In this document: piece by piece, positions 52,285 to 60,898 of the stretch
Numbering within the stretch: position 1 is the first letter of the stretch
Layout: the number at the start of each line of letters is the position of its first letter
Origin: Sulfurospirillaceae bacterium
GTDB lineage: Bacteria; Campylobacterota; Campylobacteria; Campylobacterales; Sulfurospirillaceae
DNA length: 64,000 bases
Assembly (NCBI GenBank): GCA_028684065.1
Contig: JAQUGO010000001.1
Span: forward strand, 248,001-312,000
Reading direction: 5' to 3'
Made by a program: the position numbers and the translations under genes
The notes under the pieces: generated by a model
The model's database searches: none
Seen by the model: only the letters and a program-made list of their open reading frames with translations
What the model was told of the DNA's origin: nothing

Positions 52285-52878
52285 TTATGTTCCAATAGGC
52301 TTAATACATTTAGCTTTTATGGAAGAAAGTCTCACGTCAATTTCACTTTTATTTTTTAATAAATTTTCATTTTCATTTCTATTCTGCCAAATACTATATA
52401 GCTCAGCAGTTGCAGTATACGCATGTTTCCCATTTGCAACCTCGCTTATAAGAGGAAGTATTTCACCTATATTTGAACAGTAGGTAAAACTCAAAGAATG
52501 ATATGCTTGCTCCTCACTTGCTACTCCGCTTGTAAAATATAAGGAAAAGGATTCAATTTCATTAGCTAAAGGAACTAGTTTTCTCACTATTCCTTCAAAA
52601 TTAGTATCAAAAGCTTTATCAGGAATGAAAGCTTTAGCTTGAAACGCTTTTGTGCCAATTGATTTTATATAAGTATTAAACTCATTCTGTAAAGGAATAA
52701 TAATATTGTTATAATATTTAACCTGTTCTGCAGTTAATTTTAAAGAATCTCTTGTTGAGTTTATACTAATCGATTCTTTTGCAACTTTTATTTGTTGCAA
52801 TGCAAAATAGGCAAAAATAGCTATGAATGGTCCACTTAAAAGATATAATATATTTAATATTTCTTTAAAAAGTTCCAT
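52285..52878 (-). CDS. Hypothetical protein with one N-terminal membrane helix
   Basis: 197 residues. A hydrophobic helix at residues 9-28 (ILYLLSGPFIAIFAYFALQQI) is followed by about 165 helical residues in the cytoplasm or periplasm, rich in Lys, Glu and Asn. It has the look of DUF4760-like proteins, but I cannot confirm it. The low GC and lack of conserved neighbours suggest an accessory gene. ATTTCCTAATAAATAAT before the start is an AT-rich promoter region. Confidence 0.6.
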   Translation of the reverse strand: MELFKEILNILYLLSGPFIAIFAYFALQQIKVAKESISINSTRDSLKLTAEQVKYYNNIIIPLQNEFNTYIKSIGTKAFQAKAFIPDKAFDTNFEGIVRKLVPLANEIESFSLYFTSGVASEEQAYHSLSFTYCSNIGEILPLISEVANGKHAYTATAELYSIWQNRNENENLLKNKSEIDVRLSSIKAKCIKPIGT

Positions 52879-53031
52879 ATATTTTCCTAATAAATAATTT
52901 TATAAGATTGTATCTAATTTCCTTCTATTTCATACATCAAATCTTATCTAAGAACCTTTACATGTAAACCCTTGTCACACTTTTGCATTCTATGTCGTCT
53001 TAGTAGTTGATAAAACAAAAAAGGACGTATT

Positions 53032-53187
53032 ATGTTTGATGAGAAAAACGATTGCGTTTCTAAGGTTCATTACCACTACAATACATTAACGTTCAGTATG
53101 TTTGCATGTAAGAAAATACTACGTGGACTAATGTTAAAAGTAGTCTCGAAGTATCCTTTTTATGCTAAACTTTTGCCTTATAATTAG
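53032..53187 (+). CDS. Putative 51-residue protein
   Basis: ATG 53032 follows AAAAAAGGACG, a good ribosome site, and opens 51 codons. The peptide is basic with several His, Tyr and Cys residues (VHYHYNTL, FACKKILRG, SKYPFYAKLLPYN). No membrane helix and no family recognised. The stop codon lies inside a 22-bp palindrome. It is the only candidate gene between 52879 and 53225. Confidence 0.4.
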   Translation: MFDEKNDCVSKVHYHYNTLTFSMFACKKILRGLMLKVVSKYPFYAKLLPYN

Positions 53188-53206
53188 ACTTTTTGCAAAA
53201 AGTCTA
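53185..53206. promoter_or_regulatory. Perfect 22-bp palindrome before the second dedA
   Basis: TAGACTTTTTG and CAAAAAGTCTA with no spacer, 20 bases before the ATG at 53226. It can be an operator for dedA or, with the T5 run, a terminator of the small gene upstream. Confidence 0.5.
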
Positions 53207-53225
53207 TTGAAAAATTTGGAGTTTT

Positions 53226-53849
53226 ATGCACGCTATTATTGATTGGATTGTTCAAACGGTGGGAGTTTTAGGGTATCTTGGTATTTTTGTGATGATGTTG
53301 ATTGAGAGCAGTATCTTTCCGCTTCCAAGTGAGGTGGTGATGATACCTGCTGGGTATTTGTGTGCCAAAGGCGAGATGAGCTTGGGCATCGTCATTGTGC
53401 TTGGGACGCTTGGGAGTATCGCGGGAGCTTTACTCAATTATCTTCTAGCGGTCAAACTGGGTCGCAAGTTGATTTTAAAGTATGGGCATTACATCTTTTT
53501 CAAACCTGAAACGCTGGAAAAAGTCGAAACTTTTTTCAAAACGCACGGCCCATTTTCAACCTTTACAGGAAGGCTCATTCCTGTCATTCGTCACTACATT
53601 TCACTTCCTGCTGGACTGGCTCGGATGAATCTAGGGTTATTTTGCTTTTACACAGGTGTGGGTGCGGGTCTTTGGGTAAGCATCTTGACATTTTTAGGCT
53701 ATTTCTTCGGTCAAAATGAAGCACTTCTTAATGAATATTTACACAGCATTTCTATCGCTTTGCTTGTTTTTATTGTCATTTTTGCGCTGATATATGTGTG
53801 GTTTTATAAGAAAAAAGTCCGTAAACACAGAGCGAAAAAGAGAGATTAA
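53226..53849 (+). CDS. DedA family membrane protein, second copy
   Basis: 207 residues. MLIESSIFPLPSEVVMIPAGYL holds the acidic residue of DedA; NYLLAVKLGRKLILKYG and TGRLIPVIRHYISLPAGLARM are the motifs with the basic residues. The C-terminus is very basic (KKKVRKHRAKKRD). It is a likely lipid scramblase or flippase and is only distantly similar to the copy at 3401. Confidence 0.87.
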   Translation: MHAIIDWIVQTVGVLGYLGIFVMMLIESSIFPLPSEVVMIPAGYLCAKGEMSLGIVIVLGTLGSIAGALLNYLLAVKLGRKLILKYGHYIFFKPETLEKVETFFKTHGPFSTFTGRLIPVIRHYISLPAGLARMNLGLFCFYTGVGAGLWVSILTFLGYFFGQNEALLNEYLHSISIALLVFIVIFALIYVWFYKKKVRKHRAKKRD

Positions 53850-53882
53850 ACTTTGTCTAAAAATCCTTACATGCAAGCCTCT

Positions 53883-54881
53883 CTAGTTTAACTCAAAATC
53901 AAATTCAGTTCTACCAACTATCTCGCCTCGATGGTTTTTCACTTCTATCTTATGGTAATGCTCCATTGCATTAAACTCTTCTTTGGTGATATAGCCTAGC
54001 TTATAGAGGGTATGCACGGCTAATGCTTCAACGATAGGAATTTTTCCATCTTCGATTTTAAAACTAAGCCCAATGCCTTTATCACGCATGCCTACAGTAT
54101 AGTAACCATCAGCGCCTAATTTGGCAAATAATTTACCTTGGCATACCAGCATCAAATCGGTACATAATCGTTCCCGTCCTGCAACCATATACGGGTACTT
54201 TACCATCGCTTGGGTCATGCGTTTGACATTTTCACATCGCTTGGCTTCAAAGACCTCCGGTTTAGAAAGTTTTGCGATACCGTGTGCAAAACTTTGAAGA
54301 GGTAGTGCATGAACGGGAACACCGCATCCATCAACGCCTATGACAATTTTTTCTTTTGGAAATTCACAGATTTGAGAAAGTGCATTTAAAATACGCTGTT
54401 GTACAGGGTGTTCAAGGTTCAAGTATGAACTTAACTCATCTCCTAAATAATGCGAGCCAACCAACATACCAGAGTGTTTTCCTGAACAATTAGAATGGGT
54501 ATTATCCAAAATAACACCTTGCTTTTCAAGCTCCTTGGCAACACTACTCGTCAGTGAAGGATGGGTTCCACACTGCAAAAACTCTACACCAAGCCCTGCC
54601 TTTGCAAGAATGCGCTTGATGGTATCGGTATGAATGGTTTCGCCATTATGTGAAGCGCAAAAAAGGGCTAACTCTTCTTCACTGATACCATATGCATCCA
54701 CGGCCCCACTTTCAAGTGCGACTAAGGCTTGAATAGGTTTTGCACATGAGCGGATGTAAGTCATCCTCTTTGCATCACCATAATGGTGCAATAATTCACC
54801 TTCATGACTAACTACCGCGATATGCCCAATATGCGTTAAATCAATAAGAGGCCCTCTATAAACTTTAGCGACGATTGACAT
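53883..54881 (-). CDS. L-asparaginase, Rhizobium-type (COG4448)
   Basis: 332 residues from ATG 54881 (MSIVAKVYRG); a GTG six bases earlier is less good. The marks are RSCAKPIQALVALESG (with the Ser and Lys of the SxxK), CASHNGE, THSNCSGKHSGML and GVDGCGVPVHALPL. This class is unrelated to the E. coli AnsA/AnsB fold and resembles serine beta-lactamases, with a zinc at conserved cysteines. It converts asparagine to aspartate and ammonia in the cytoplasm. Single gene. Confidence 0.87.
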   Translation of the reverse strand: MSIVAKVYRGPLIDLTHIGHIAVVSHEGELLHHYGDAKRMTYIRSCAKPIQALVALESGAVDAYGISEEELALFCASHNGETIHTDTIKRILAKAGLGVEFLQCGTHPSLTSSVAKELEKQGVILDNTHSNCSGKHSGMLVGSHYLGDELSSYLNLEHPVQQRILNALSQICEFPKEKIVIGVDGCGVPVHALPLQSFAHGIAKLSKPEVFEAKRCENVKRMTQAMVKYPYMVAGRERLCTDLMLVCQGKLFAKLGADGYYTVGMRDKGIGLSFKIEDGKIPIVEALAVHTLYKLGYITKEEFNAMEHYHKIEVKNHRGEIVGRTEFDFELN

Positions 54882-54937
54882 GTCCACACCTTTTTTTTAA
54901 AAGTATAACATTAAACGATATAAGCTAAAATACCCTT

Positions 54938-55378
54938 ATGAAAACAAAATTCTCTTCTTATCTATTGGTTACTTTACAATTTGTGTTTGTAATGGAACTT
55001 TGGCTTTATAATGCTACCTTTTATGCTCATATTATCCCTTTATTTGTTTTTTGTTTGGGACTTGGATTTGGGATTTATACATTAAAGGACAATTTCGTAA
55101 ACAACTTTAATATCATTCCCGAAATTAAAGAAAACGCTCTACTTATAACGACAGGAGCGTATAAACATATCCGACATCCTATGTATTTTTCACTTTTATG
55201 TATGATGGCTGGAGTGCTTATTACGTCGATAAACTTCACCACAATGGGTTTATATGGGCTTTTAATAGTAACACTTATTTCAAAAGCTAAAAAAGAAGAA
55301 AAACTCTGGAGTCAGCACTCTCCAGAGTATCAAGCTTACATGCGTAGAACAAAAAGCATTATCCCTTTTGTCTTTTAA
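54938..55378 (+). CDS. Isoprenylcysteine carboxyl methyltransferase-like membrane protein
   Basis: 146 residues with three or four hydrophobic helices. The signature TTGAYKHIRHPMYFSLL near residue 70 and the C-terminal EEKLWSQHSPEYQAYMRRTKSIIPFVF are those of ICMT/PEMT family methyltransferases, which use SAM on lipids or small molecules. The substrate is unknown. Last 4 bases overlap panE. TAAAAT near 54927 is the -10. Confidence 0.83.
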   Translation: MKTKFSSYLLVTLQFVFVMELWLYNATFYAHIIPLFVFCLGLGFGIYTLKDNFVNNFNIIPEIKENALLITTGAYKHIRHPMYFSLLCMMAGVLITSINFTTMGLYGLLIVTLISKAKKEEKLWSQHSPEYQAYMRRTKSIIPFVF

Positions 55379-56292
55379 AGTTTAAATCCAAATTTTTCAG
55401 CTATCTTTGCGTATGTTGGTGTAGGCACATGATACTCATGTCCTAAACGCACCACTTCATAGACAAGCCCATCTATCTCAGAATTTTTGCCTTGTCTTAT
55501 GTCCCGTAACATCGACGTAGAGGCATTGGTAGCAAGGCTATCGAGCATCGCAAGGTTTTTTTCAACGATGTCTACGGTGAACTGGATATTTAAGGCTTGT
55601 GCGAGAAGATTGATTTCTTTAATCAAAGCAATAAAAGTATCACGTGGTTCGCCCTCTTGCTGCATCAAACCTGCATCCACATCAAAATAAGCTCCCGAAG
55701 CCGCCATCGGTGAGACAAAAGAGAATTTTTGTAAAGCATCTCTTTGGATATTGTCCGAGATAATGGCTCTAATACCACTCTCATTCATATCTTTTGCCAC
55801 TTCTTCTAAGCTAGCTCTATACTCACTAGGATTGCGTACGCCAAATACCACCCTAAAAATATCCCCTGCTTGAAAAATAGTTCCCGCTTCTTTAATCTCC
55901 GCCGCAATATAAATGCAACCATCTGTGACCAATAAATGAGGTAATTTTTTTTGTAAAGCCCCACCCGTTCCATAGATATTTAGGATTGGAATGACAATGG
56001 TATCTTTATGCGCCACTTTTTGGATAAAAGGAATCGTCTCATCCAAAGAATAGCCTTTGACACAAACCAAGATGACATCAGGCTGTTCACTATACGCATC
56101 CATTGTACACGCTTTAATAGGATAGACCGTGTAATTTCCTTTTGAAGGTGTCTGCATGTTAAGACCATTTTTCTGCATCATTTCAAGATGCTTTCCTCGT
56201 GCAATGACCGTTACATCTTTGCCCGCTTCACTCATAAATGCCGCTATACTACCACCTGTGCCACCTGCGCCTATAATGCAATATTTCATCAT
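55375..56292 (-). CDS. panE: 2-dehydropantoate 2-reductase (ketopantoate reductase)
   Basis: 305 residues. The N-terminal IIGAGGTGGSIAAFMSEAG is the NADPH-binding loop; VCVKGYSLDE and the C-terminal helical domain (STSMLRDIRQGKNSEIDGL) are typical. It reduces ketopantoate to pantoate on the way to CoA. ApbA-type paralogues with other substrates exist, so the assignment is probable rather than certain. Convergent with the methyltransferase. Confidence 0.85.
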   Translation of the reverse strand: MMKYCIIGAGGTGGSIAAFMSEAGKDVTVIARGKHLEMMQKNGLNMQTPSKGNYTVYPIKACTMDAYSEQPDVILVCVKGYSLDETIPFIQKVAHKDTIVIPILNIYGTGGALQKKLPHLLVTDGCIYIAAEIKEAGTIFQAGDIFRVVFGVRNPSEYRASLEEVAKDMNESGIRAIISDNIQRDALQKFSFVSPMAASGAYFDVDAGLMQQEGEPRDTFIALIKEINLLAQALNIQFTVDIVEKNLAMLDSLATNASTSMLRDIRQGKNSEIDGLVYEVVRLGHEYHVPTPTYAKIAEKFGFKL

Positions 56293-56358
56293 TTTCCTCT
56301 TTACATGTACGTAATTTATGAAAAGATTTTACTCCAATTCGTTGCTAAGTGCAAATAC

Positions 56359-58248
56359 TTAAGGTTTTTTAACGACATGCAAAGGGAACTTTAAAAGTGG
56401 CACGTATTCACCATCGTAGGATGCATCTTGTTCGTGAATAAGCGTTAAAGCATTGCCCACACCTTCCATAATCGTTGCCTCTTTTTCAATTGGCCTATCC
56501 GTGATAATATCCCCTAAATGATACGCTGAACCATCCATATGAGTATATCCATTTTCAGCATTGCGATAATAACGAAAGGTAAAAGGTGTTGCATCAAATA
56601 CATCTTTACCTAAGGTATAACGTTGTGTCGCAACTACTTTACGATAATTGATAGCTCCGTGTAAAGCTTCTTTGGGTGTTGGATAAAATAACTCTGGTGC
56701 AATGAATCCCTCTTGGCTCAGATACGCTTTTTTCGCTACAAACTCTTGCATCAGTTTGGCATGCAAACGCTCTTGTTCAACCATCGTTTCAAGGTGCGTT
56801 GTATCGCGCTTTTCCCAATCCTCGCTATACCCATTGGCTTTAGTAATATGTTGCATCAAAAATGTTTCCATACTCTGTGGCATCATGCCATACAGATTGG
56901 CTCCTACGACGTGTTTTAGAAAATAGCCAAATTCACCTTTGCCTGTTGCTCGGTTGAGTGGGTCACCCATGGAAGTGAGTGCTTTACCATGGTCTGTGCG
57001 AAACCCTAGATAATCCATCTCTTTCCAGCCCAACGTTGCAGGAAATTTCCGTGGAAATGCCCACGTCGAATCAATCGTATTTCCCGTGCCAGAGGTAAAC
57101 GAAGCGGGTTCAAACCCATAATGATCGCTGTGACAGCCGATGCATTGCATCAACTCTTCACTTTTTTGAGGTCGTAAATCTCCTGTTGCATCTTCGATAA
57201 ACCCAGCCAAAATCCAGCCTGCACCATTGTTAATCCAACCTTGTTTTTCGTTAAGATAGATTGGAGCATCTTCTTCCTTATCGGCGGCTTCACCCGGATA
57301 AAACATGCGGGTTTTTACCATATAACGCATCTCTTTTACTCGTTTAGCACGGGTACCTTTGGCACGTAAATCGACATAATGTAAAGGGTGCGCAAACTCG
57401 GTATACAGGGGATAAAGACCACGGATGACTTCGACTTTCTTTGCTTCTCCGTAGTAATGCGTGGGATCATTTGGAGTGAGTCTATCGGTCATAGCACGCT
57501 CAAGCAAATCAAGATTTTGAGCATAGAGTTGTTCACTCCAATGCCCTTGTTCATCTTTCATGAAGGCGTGTGGTAAACGGATATAAATGCCTGATACACT
57601 ACCGTTCATGGGGGTGAAGATACCATAGGGCATAAAATTAATCGCTCGCCAACCGGTCATATCTCCAAAAATAGCGCTTTTTTTATCGTTTGTTCTTACA
57701 AATCCATCTGAACTAGCAGGTAAATCAACAGGATTAAGGTCTGGGAAAAGTCGCCATGGCGACTCATCAATACCATTTTCCCAGCCCATTTTTCCTTTGC
57801 GCTTGGCATAGGCTTTTGCCCAGTTATCTTCTGTCAAATACGATAGCATTGTGTTTTCATCAAAATGATGAGCACTTTTTTGGTACGCATATTCCAGTTT
57901 TTCAGGATAAAGTGTATTTTCCCATGGATTGATGGTTGCCATTTTGCTATGAAGCGTGGCTGGCGTAAAAGCGTATGTCGTTTGAAGATTACCTGTGACG
58001 CTAGAGAGTCCTGCTTGAGGATTGTTATTGCCAAGACGCATACGAGCGGGTGCATTAGTATGACAAAAAAGGCATGCGTTTTGGGTGCCACCTATGGTTT
58101 CAATATAGCACTGAGCGGGAATATTAGCGTAGGGGTTATCGAAGGTTGTGCGGCTGATAAATTCTCCCATCAACGGACCGCCAAAGCCCACAATGGGGCT
58201 AAGGCAGAAGGTGAACAGAAAGAGGCGATTAAAGCCCAGGAATGCCAT
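56359..58248 (-). CDS. Large diheme cytochrome c-type protein
   Basis: About 629 residues from ATG 58248, which overlaps the PhoX-type gene by 20 bases. A signal peptide is visible (FNRLFLFTFCLSPIVG), so it is exported. Two c-type heme motifs: CLFCH near residue 60 and CIGCH near residue 370, both with possible distal ligands. The body is otherwise of a type I do not recognise; SYLTEDNWAKAYAK and GDMTGWRAINFMPYGIF are features. It may accept electrons from a redox enzyme, in the periplasm. Confidence 0.7.
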   Translation of the reverse strand: MAFLGFNRLFLFTFCLSPIVGFGGPLMGEFISRTTFDNPYANIPAQCYIETIGGTQNACLFCHTNAPARMRLGNNNPQAGLSSVTGNLQTTYAFTPATLHSKMATINPWENTLYPEKLEYAYQKSAHHFDENTMLSYLTEDNWAKAYAKRKGKMGWENGIDESPWRLFPDLNPVDLPASSDGFVRTNDKKSAIFGDMTGWRAINFMPYGIFTPMNGSVSGIYIRLPHAFMKDEQGHWSEQLYAQNLDLLERAMTDRLTPNDPTHYYGEAKKVEVIRGLYPLYTEFAHPLHYVDLRAKGTRAKRVKEMRYMVKTRMFYPGEAADKEEDAPIYLNEKQGWINNGAGWILAGFIEDATGDLRPQKSEELMQCIGCHSDHYGFEPASFTSGTGNTIDSTWAFPRKFPATLGWKEMDYLGFRTDHGKALTSMGDPLNRATGKGEFGYFLKHVVGANLYGMMPQSMETFLMQHITKANGYSEDWEKRDTTHLETMVEQERLHAKLMQEFVAKKAYLSQEGFIAPELFYPTPKEALHGAINYRKVVATQRYTLGKDVFDATPFTFRYYRNAENGYTHMDGSAYHLGDIITDRPIEKEATIMEGVGNALTLIHEQDASYDGEYVPLLKFPLHVVKKP

Positions 58249-60073
58249 AGATATAACCAATCGGTGCTTGAAATTTATCAATCATCGGAGCTAGTTTTGC
58301 CTTTAGCTCTTTACTGGTTGTTTTTGTAAAGTCCGCTTGATGTTGTGCATTGCTCATGATATATGCGTGTCCATTGAGGTTTTCAACCACTTGAAGGCCT
58401 GTCGATTCTGCTCCTGCTGGAATAGAGAGGATACGTGAGAGCTTTTTGGTATCGACATTATAGGCCCAAAGGTAGTTATTGACATGGTTTCCACTATCTT
58501 CACCGATAAAAAGTGTACGAGCACGTGAAGCGTAAAAGAGGTTGTCGGTATTAGCGATTTTATCAACAACACAAGTATTACCTTGTGCATCCATTGGCAT
58601 TGCTTCACCTAGTAAAGCAGAAGGCACATGCATAAAGGTTGGGACAAAGTCACTTGGAATGACTTCGTTATTGGTGTCTTTAATCTGAGAAGAGAGTGTT
58701 AGCTCATATGTTCCACCACAGCTATTTTTAGCAACTTTGATATCGTCATTGGCAAATGAACTGTCTTTAATCATCCCTTTTTCAATGTAGGACATCGCAA
58801 TGTAGAGTTTTTTATCTTCTTTATTAAACGCTACACCTTCCATCTTATTAAATTCCGTAGTAGCGCCAAGATATGCTGAGTAACGTCGTGTCTCTAAAAA
58901 TGCCGCAACACGTTCCATACCAGGTTTTATTTTGAGGTATTCTATTTCAGAATGACCTGCTTTAACCGCTTTAAAACCTTCGTGTTTTTTCGCGTCAAAC
59001 TCAGCAGGTGCATAAGCTTCAAAGATGTCATTGAAGGTGTATTTATCTTTCCATGCCGCTACTTCATGAGAGGTAGCATGCCCTAGTTTAATCCATGATA
59101 GATTGGCTTGTCCACCATCACGCGCACCATCTTCATTGGTTTGTTTCCAAATCGCCGCATACAGTGTTCCACTATCTAAGTTGCCAGCCGCATCGCCTAT
59201 GTACATGTAAAGACCGACATAGGCACCATCATCACCAAAAAAGGCTGTTTTGCTATCACTCATGATTTTAGACATTTCCCATGTTCCCCGACCCATCGCA
59301 TAATGTTTGGTAACGGTTGTCTCTCCTTTTGGGCTTACTGCAACTTCAGTAATGTGACCATAATCATATGGATTTGCCTCTTTTTTGCCTTCAAAATAAA
59401 GCTCACTCATAGCTTTTAAACCTTTTTGAGCATTTTTATAATTTTTACCACTAGCGGCTGTAAAAAAGAGGTCGTAATCTTCCTCCGTTCCAAGGTGCGT
59501 GTTCCATGGCGTTTGTGAGCCCGCACATGGAATCCAAATACCCCCAACACTTGAAAAATCAATTGGCTTTTGTTCAAAAGCTTTGAGCTTGCCTGTTTTT
59601 GGGTCTTGTTTGATAGATGTGAGTGTCATACTCATAGGGGCTCGTTCATGCCAAATTTCAGTTTTTTCAGCCGATGAGCCATCGCTTAAAATCCAGTCAT
59701 ATTCATAATGTGTGACTAAAAATAAAGCGCCATTGACATTTAAAAGTGAGTTGCTATCAGGTGTTTCTGCAATCAGTGGTTTTCCAAAAGGGTCCATAAG
59801 TGGCTTCATGGACGCAGAATAGAGCTGTCCAGCTGGGTTTTTATTGGTTCCGACTTTATCTTTAACGCCAAAAAGTGTCTGATACGAAAGATTACGCTCA
59901 ATCGTTCCGCCACTGCTTGTATGAATAATAACTTTAGCTTCAGAGTACGCTTTTGCCATTTGTTCAGGAGTGCTAGGTGCATCCATACCTACAAATTCAA
60001 CTGAGCTTCCCGCACATAAGCTTGAAGCCACCAAAGAAAGCGATAAACACAATGTTTTTAATTGACGATTCAC
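58229..60073 (-). CDS. PhoX-like (DUF839) periplasmic protein
   Basis: 614 residues from GTG 60073 (reads VNRQLKTL), set by GGAGG 5 bases upstream. A Sec signal peptide (LCLSLSLVASSLCA) precedes the mature part. WIPCAGSQTPWNTHLGTEED, GHITEVAVSPKGETTVTKHYAMGR and GDDGAYVGLYMY resemble PhoX, an Fe/Ca alkaline phosphatase. PhoX is usually Tat-exported, this one has no twin arginine. The phosphatase role is therefore probable but not sure. Confidence 0.72.
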   Translation of the reverse strand: MNRQLKTLCLSLSLVASSLCAGSSVEFVGMDAPSTPEQMAKAYSEAKVIIHTSSGGTIERNLSYQTLFGVKDKVGTNKNPAGQLYSASMKPLMDPFGKPLIAETPDSNSLLNVNGALFLVTHYEYDWILSDGSSAEKTEIWHERAPMSMTLTSIKQDPKTGKLKAFEQKPIDFSSVGGIWIPCAGSQTPWNTHLGTEEDYDLFFTAASGKNYKNAQKGLKAMSELYFEGKKEANPYDYGHITEVAVSPKGETTVTKHYAMGRGTWEMSKIMSDSKTAFFGDDGAYVGLYMYIGDAAGNLDSGTLYAAIWKQTNEDGARDGGQANLSWIKLGHATSHEVAAWKDKYTFNDIFEAYAPAEFDAKKHEGFKAVKAGHSEIEYLKIKPGMERVAAFLETRRYSAYLGATTEFNKMEGVAFNKEDKKLYIAMSYIEKGMIKDSSFANDDIKVAKNSCGGTYELTLSSQIKDTNNEVIPSDFVPTFMHVPSALLGEAMPMDAQGNTCVVDKIANTDNLFYASRARTLFIGEDSGNHVNNYLWAYNVDTKKLSRILSIPAGAESTGLQVVENLNGHAYIMSNAQHQADFTKTTSKELKAKLAPMIDKFQAPIGYIYGIPGL

Positions 60074-60083
60074 AATATCCTCC

Positions 60084-60105
60084 ACAATTTTAGTTTTAAA
60101 ATTGT
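60084..60105 (-). promoter_or_regulatory. Hairpin beside the PhoX ribosome site
   Basis: ACAATTTTA, loop GTTT, TAAAATTGT: nine perfect pairs touching the GGAGG at 60079-60083. It may regulate translation of the PhoX-type gene or be an operator. Confidence 0.45.
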
Positions 60106-60117
60106 AGAAGATAAGAG

Positions 60118-60615
60118 TTACAAATGTGTTACAATCATCTTACTAAGTTTGGCTAAACACTCTTCAAAGCTTTCGGCAAGAACACACGATGCAAACATTA
60201 AATTATGGGTCAAACCAAAATCTTCTATCTGCATTCCATTCATATCTCGCAAAGCTTCTCCTAAACCTAAAATGGCTTGTGTTCTTACCTTAAGAGTGCG
60301 TTTGTCTGTGCAATACGCTATCACTTTTTTGTTAAGTGCTTGGGCATACCCTATTTCCCATACCGTTCCACTGTCTGGTTCTGGTCCTCTAAAAGGAGAA
60401 ACATTTGCGATAACCATATCACATGATTGAATCATAGCAATGTTGGCATTTCTAATGTTGTTCGCTATCTCTCGCGGATTAGTACCTGTAATGGTATTGT
60501 CCAAAGGGAAGCAACCTTCAAATCCATAGGAATGACATAGAGCTTTTAACCTATTGCCTTCTTCTAGTGCATTAGGGAGGAACACTTCTGGTCCTGCTAA
60601 GTATATTTTTTTCAT
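60118..60615 (-). CDS. Nucleoside 2-deoxyribosyltransferase family protein
   Basis: 165 residues. KKIYLAGPEVFLPNA, CDMVIANVSPFRGPEPDSGTVWEIGYAQALNK are characteristic, with the nucleophilic Glu in the latter stretch. It exchanges bases on deoxyribonucleosides in salvage, or hydrolyses the glycosidic bond of dNMPs. It ends 45 bases before the PhoX-type gene, with a hairpin between them, so may or may not share its transcript. Confidence 0.85.
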   Translation of the reverse strand: MKKIYLAGPEVFLPNALEEGNRLKALCHSYGFEGCFPLDNTITGTNPREIANNIRNANIAMIQSCDMVIANVSPFRGPEPDSGTVWEIGYAQALNKKVIAYCTDKRTLKVRTQAILGLGEALRDMNGMQIEDFGLTHNLMFASCVLAESFEECLAKLSKMIVTHL

Positions 60616-60898
60616 TTGCTATTATAAGAAGAATAGCGTTACGCTACTCTTAATTTAAAAATACTATATGCCATTTATGCTTATAAAATTAAGACAATAC
60701 TATTTTTTAAGCCATTTAAAAGAGTCTTATATTTTGTGTTACTTTTAGTAATCATATAATTTTATCAAAATTTATCAAAAGCCCCATTAGCAGGTAAATA
60801 CGGAGCTTTTTTGACTTTTAGTCACAAATTTTGCAAGTCTTCTGCAAGCCTTCGATGTTACCATAGGTAAGTTTTAAAATTAAACATAGGAGTTAATT
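60616..60898. other. Intergenic region between two divergent operons
   Basis: 283 bases, AT-rich. It holds a tandem TTTATCAAAA at about 60762-60781, then a stem AAAAGCCCC...GGAGCTTTT (about 60777-60813) followed by TTTTTT, which looks like a terminator or attenuator in the tct leader. A TAAAATTAAA near 60877 is a -10 candidate. No open frame or RNA gene is recognised. Confidence 0.45.

Noticed and set aside
57865-58329. 154-codon plus-strand frame opposite the diheme cytochrome gene
   Set aside because: The heme motifs and signal peptide are on the minus strand; this frame has no supporting feature.
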